Below are positions 41,634 to 44,696 of a stretch of 44,696 nt of DNA, one piece after another (position 1 is the stretch's first letter; each line of letters opens with the position of its first letter). The notes under the pieces were generated by a model, which saw only the letters and a program-made list of their open reading frames with translations, did no database searches and was not told the DNA's origin. The stretch is taken from NCBI GenBank assembly GCA_910588375.1, contig CAJUQA010000009.1:62655-107350 (forward strand), in the 5' to 3' direction. The position numbers and the translations under genes were made by a program. This DNA comes from an uncultured Odoribacter sp. GTDB lineage: Bacteria > Bacteroidota > Bacteroidia > Bacteroidales > Marinifilaceae.

Positions 41634-44498
41634 TTACTTCAACCAAAAAATACGGGTTTGACCACAATAATTATACTTACTGGAAATCGCCATATAGCCG
41701 CAATAGTATTTACTACAAGATTCATGAGACCATTCGTTATTATGCAGTCCATCATTCGCACTTCCCCACCTTAATGAAGTGTTACCTCCCACATATGTTA
41801 TTAGATCACATCCACTAATAATGTAATTATATCCCAAAGCCGCTTTATCCAATCGAAACGACATCGTAAAATACCCTTTTGTCGTATTGCCCCAATTGTA
41901 TCCTCTTGGTGTCAACCCGTTGGCGACATTGGAAGCCGCTTGCCATACATCACCACTATAAAGGCTCAACTCCCAACTTACATTAGAAAGACGCCACGCC
42001 GGTTCCGTAACGCTATTGGTTTCATCCGCACTGACGGCTATCTCCTTGTTAGAATCTTCAAACAAATAACGCATCACGTCTGCCGAAATCTGATAATTCC
42101 TCATACCGGTAGAACCTACTTTACCCATGATACGCATCCACCCGCCGTCATTATTCGTCATATCGCAATAGATGTCGAAAGGTGCATATTTCGAGCAGTT
42201 TATTTCTATCCTATAAACTCCGTTGCCTGTATCCCCTTCATAATAATAAGGTGGCTGAGGATGCCTGTACTCCTCGGCGGAAGCCGCATACGTCCCGTTG
42301 CTCCACATACGGTAACCGTCAGGATGCTGGACAATCGTGATCCTTTGTGCAGGCTGTTCGATACGGAATTCCGTCGCATCTCCCAAACAACCGTATTGAT
42401 TCATATAGTGCACTTTATAGATTCCTCCGCTTATAAAGTCATTGAGCTGTACATTATATCCCTCCGCTACTTTTGTCCCCGACATATCTTTCCACACAGC
42501 CGAAACATCCGACTCGCCCGGAAGACAATGCAACTTCAACGGCACACCATGTTGACCGTAATACACGGATTTAACACAAGGCGTATCCGTTCCGGCAGGA
42601 GTCAGTATAATCCTTACTGTAGATACAGCCTCCCCTATAGGGCAAACAACCTTTCTTTTAAAGTAATACTCTTTTACTGCCGAATGATTCTCCATACTAT
42701 AACTAAATAATTGATAGCGGCTTTCATTCGGCATCATTGTCCACGTTGACCCGCCGTCTTCACTGATATACCAGGAATAAGTAACCTTTCCCATGGCATT
42801 TTCCACGGAATCTCCTTGTATCCCAAATTCCACACCACTACATACCGTATCCCGTTCCAAACCATTCTCACAGTATATCCGTCCGGTTTTAAAATCCTTC
42901 GCTTTGAAAGCCGAACATATTCCCCGGAAACCAACCGTACTGTCCCGCTGTGTCATGACGGTAAAGTAATTCCCGGTTGCAAACGTCCGGTCAGAAGTAC
43001 GCAACAGACTATCCACACTCTCGAAACTGCCTCCGCGTACTCCTATTGCCCCTACCAATTGAGGCCAATAACTACTTGCTATATCAGTCGCTCCGCCCGC
43101 ATTCAACGCTCCATCCCCATGAGAATAATCAACATTATTAGCTACAAATTTCGCTCCGTCAACCACAGCATTGTAACACATCTCCCATAAATTTCCGCTC
43201 ATCTCCATTACTCCCCAATAACTCCCGCCGGATTGCGACTGATTGGTAGCTGAAGTCGCAAACACACCGCAACGAACGGGACCATCAAGACCACCGCCAC
43301 TATTGACATTTTTCGACCCATTAATTGCCTGCTCCCGCTCATCTCCTCCATAAGCCAAATCCGACAAGCCGTTTAAAGGATTGACTCCACTGTTCGCATT
43401 CCACGCATACTCTCCCCTGTCAGGCAATTGAGGATAAGGACGACGACAAGCCTTTTCATACTCCAGTTCACTCATCGGACGCAAACCGCTCCAATCGCAA
43501 TAAGCCAACATATCATCCGGGCTCATATAATTACAAGCCAAAGTCTGACCGTCGTCCGTAGCAAAAAAGTCATTAGCCGGATTCAGATTATTACCGAAAA
43601 CAGCCGGACCGTCCGCTCCTTTCTGTTCGATAAACACGATGCCGTTCCGACAACTCGGTGTTTTCAAAGCCCCGAAAACATAATCCCCTCTCTTCATGGT
43701 TGCAAAGTTGTTATTTGCTACCCGTGCTTTCTGCTGTTCCAAAGTCAGAGAGTTGAGAAACTCCACGTATTGCTCCTGGCTCGTCTCGTATTTCATCACA
43801 TAAAAGCCCGCATACCCTTTCGGATAAGAAGCCGATAACGAAACATTGGGTTTCCCATGCTTGGAGGACAATAGCAAAGCATCTTCCGAATCCATTAACA
43901 AAGCAGCCGTATCCCCCGCCGTAAAACTCCACCGGGAAAAATTGTCCCCCAAATAATATCCTCCGTAAGGAACATATACCATTTCAATCGCATGCACCGC
44001 AACATATATCCGATCATAACTATTCCCAAAATCACTCTTATCCAAGCCGGTTCCCGACAAAGGCCACTTCACCCGCAGGCGTACATTTACATTCCCTTCC
44101 GATATTTCTTTCCGCATAACAAATAATCCCGTCACCTTAGCGGAACTCTCCGAACCGATTTCCCCCGACATAAACATATAATCACTTCCCTCATTTCCGA
44201 TTTGAGGAAAAGCATTGTGTCCCTCCCTACCGAGATAAACATGTTTCCAAAGCTCAGAAATACCCCGCTTTTTAAACTTGAAAAACACCCAGGCAGCATC
44301 CCAGTTGAAATCATCCCGCCAGGAGTTGTCCCAACGCAAAGTGACTTCAACAATGGCAGTATCGCCCGTAAAACCGGTCACTCGCGTTTTGCCCTCCACA
44401 CGGATGTTGTTCGCTTTGACGCCCGTTATCGTACACAACACCAATAATACGGGCAATAATACTCGACACACACAGACACATCCAAATAATTTCTTCAT
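41634..44498 (-). CDS. Secreted SUMF1/FGE-like protein fused to a fibrinogen-like C-terminal domain
   Basis: A 954-aa exported protein. A signal peptide (about 1-29) is followed by a beta-rich N-terminal region (about 30-170), then an FGE/SUMF1 fold (about 172-535): MVYVPYGGYYLGDN, FYVMKYETSQEQYVEFLNSL, WSGLRPMSELEYEKACRR, GVMEMSGNLWEM, IGVRGGSFE and VGFRG. The catalytic Cys region of true formylglycine-generating enzymes is absent (RGGSFESVDSLLRTSDR has no Cys), so it is probably a binding or structural relative. An Ig-like segment (about 560-730) leads to a fibrinogen-like domain (about 735-954) with GNGVYRIEINCS and FDIYCDMTNNDGGWMRI. No type IX sorting domain is evident. The partner is unknown; host-glycan adhesion is a guess. 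Confidence 0.75.
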   Translation of the reverse strand: MKKLFGCVCVCRVLLPVLLVLCTITGVKANNIRVEGKTRVTGFTGDTAIVEVTLRWDNSWRDDFNWDAAWVFFKFKKRGISELWKHVYLGREGHNAFPQIGNEGSDYMFMSGEIGSESSAKVTGLFVMRKEISEGNVNVRLRVKWPLSGTGLDKSDFGNSYDRIYVAVHAIEMVYVPYGGYYLGDNFSRWSFTAGDTAALLMDSEDALLLSSKHGKPNVSLSASYPKGYAGFYVMKYETSQEQYVEFLNSLTLEQQKARVANNNFATMKRGDYVFGALKTPSCRNGIVFIEQKGADGPAVFGNNLNPANDFFATDDGQTLACNYMSPDDMLAYCDWSGLRPMSELEYEKACRRPYPQLPDRGEYAWNANSGVNPLNGLSDLAYGGDEREQAINGSKNVNSGGGLDGPVRCGVFATSATNQSQSGGSYWGVMEMSGNLWEMCYNAVVDGAKFVANNVDYSHGDGALNAGGATDIASSYWPQLVGAIGVRGGSFESVDSLLRTSDRTFATGNYFTVMTQRDSTVGFRGICSAFKAKDFKTGRIYCENGLERDTVCSGVEFGIQGDSVENAMGKVTYSWYISEDGGSTWTMMPNESRYQLFSYSMENHSAVKEYYFKRKVVCPIGEAVSTVRIILTPAGTDTPCVKSVYYGQHGVPLKLHCLPGESDVSAVWKDMSGTKVAEGYNVQLNDFISGGIYKVHYMNQYGCLGDATEFRIEQPAQRITIVQHPDGYRMWSNGTYAASAEEYRHPQPPYYYEGDTGNGVYRIEINCSKYAPFDIYCDMTNNDGGWMRIMGKVGSTGMRNYQISADVMRYLFEDSNKEIAVSADETNSVTEPAWRLSNVSWELSLYSGDVWQAASNVANGLTPRGYNWGNTTKGYFTMSFRLDKAALGYNYIISGCDLITYVGGNTSLRWGSANDGLHNNEWSHESCSKYYCGYMAISSKYNYCGQTRIFWLK

Positions 44499-44553
44499 AC
44501 ACGAAAATTACTTAGCACCTTGAAAAGTCCCCGGAAAGGCTGGTTAATGACAA

Positions 44554-44633
44554 TAAAAAAGCGTGGGAACTTTAGTTTATCCATCAGGAGGTACGACCAA
44601 GCACCCGCATAGTAAATAAACAGTCACCCACGC
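44554..44633 (-). ncRNA. Candidate structured small RNA or leader RNA
   Basis: On the minus strand an 80-nt segment folds into three stacked stems: GCGTGGG / CCCACGC (44633-44627 with 44567-44561), GTTTAT / ATAAAC (44621-44616 with 44580-44575), and GGGTGC / GTACCT with wobbles (44606-44601 with 44594-44589). The 3' stem arm is followed by six T, as in an intrinsic terminator, and a promoter-like pair lies right upstream. It may be a free sRNA or an attenuating leader of the large gene starting 55 nt later. It matches no RNA family that I recognise. Confidence 0.55.
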
Positions 44634-44638
44634 TTGGC

Positions 44639-44667
44639 CAAGTATATATGTGTGTATATACGGCAAA
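44639..44667 (-). promoter_or_regulatory. Promoter-like element for the candidate RNA
   Basis: On the minus strand TTTG (44667-44664), 17 bp, then TATACTTG (44646-44639), one mismatch from TAnnTTTG. The predicted start near 44633 matches the first base of the outer stem. Inverted repeats CAAACGT / ACGTTTG (44664-44679) and GTATATA / TATATAC (44642-44661) overlap it and could bind a regulator. Confidence 0.45.
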
Positions 44668-44696
44668 CGTGAACGTTTGTACTGCTTATCCTTACT

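Noticed and set aside
44633..44642. Palindrome CTTGGCCAAG as an operator
   Set aside because: It overlaps the -7 box and outer stem of the candidate RNA, so it cannot be separated from those signals.
1..44696. CRISPR arrays, tRNA or rRNA genes, prophage
   Set aside because: No regularly spaced repeats, cloverleaf-like genes or phage structural genes were seen; the lone amidase is part of the capsule cassette.

Overview
The window reads as a chromosomal segment of a gut Bacteroidota, order Bacteroidales. The support is: (i) many start sites preceded by the Bacteroides-type sigma-70 promoter (TTTG, about 19 bp, TAnnTTTG); (ii) the gene order rplM-rpsI-rpsB-tsf; (iii) a UpxY-type (NusG-like) capsule antiterminator; (iv) the DUF4248 / HU-like / 'smalltalk' / amidase cassette typical of Bacteroidales capsule loci; and (v) lipoprotein glycosidases. 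The family Odoribacteraceae is a guess from protein flavour only. No tRNA, rRNA, CRISPR array or intact insertion sequence was seen.

Layout. 1-5.5 kb: housekeeping genes (U32 peptidase-like, frr, kdsB, two tandem bactofilins, fabH, rpmF, DUF177). 5.6-8.5 kb: ribosomal operon rplM-rpsI-rpsB-tsf with a strong promoter, a long leader and intercistronic hairpins, closed by a bidirectional terminator. 8.5-26.6 kb: a capsule/surface-polysaccharide locus, mostly on the minus strand. In transcription order it has upxY and an unknown 289-aa gene, two small unknown genes (one apparently frameshifted), then wzx, acetyltransferase, GT2, GT4, wzy, GT2, a fused cytidylyltransferase/SDR, a CDP-polyol phosphotransferase, GT2, an initiating sugar transferase and a DegT aminotransferase. 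Two plus-strand cassettes interrupt it: DUF4248-HU-smalltalk-amidase at 23.2-24.7 kb, and a DUF4143-type ATPase at 9.9-11.2 kb flanked by a degraded copy of its own promoter.

The fused cytidylyltransferase/SDR beside a CDP-glycerol/ribitol phosphotransferase suggests a polyol-phosphate (probably ribitol-phosphate) containing capsule, which resembles the Haemophilus type b or teichoic-acid logic. Upstream of upxY, a 17-bp perfect inverted repeat (26343-26359 and 26537-26553) brackets a 177-bp segment. That segment carries a near-ideal promoter pointing at upxY, so it looks like a phase-variable promoter switch caught in the ON orientation. No invertase gene lies in the window.

26.6-29.4 kb: a three-gene operon DUF3791 / DUF3990 (ADP-ribosyltransferase-like) / small acidic protein that looks like a toxin-antitoxin-type module, then a GT39-family membrane glycosyltransferase whose gene contains a G9 tract. 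29.4-35.9 kb: an RND efflux operon tetR-tolC-acrA-acrB followed by a PII-like small protein. 36.1-38.0 kb: dnaG. 38.0-41.4 kb: a GH53 endo-galactanase lipoprotein and a GH5-like glycosidase. 41.6-44.5 kb: a 954-aa secreted protein fusing a SUMF1/FGE-like domain with a fibrinogen-like domain. Just upstream of it is a compact candidate structured RNA with its own promoter and terminator (44554-44633, minus).
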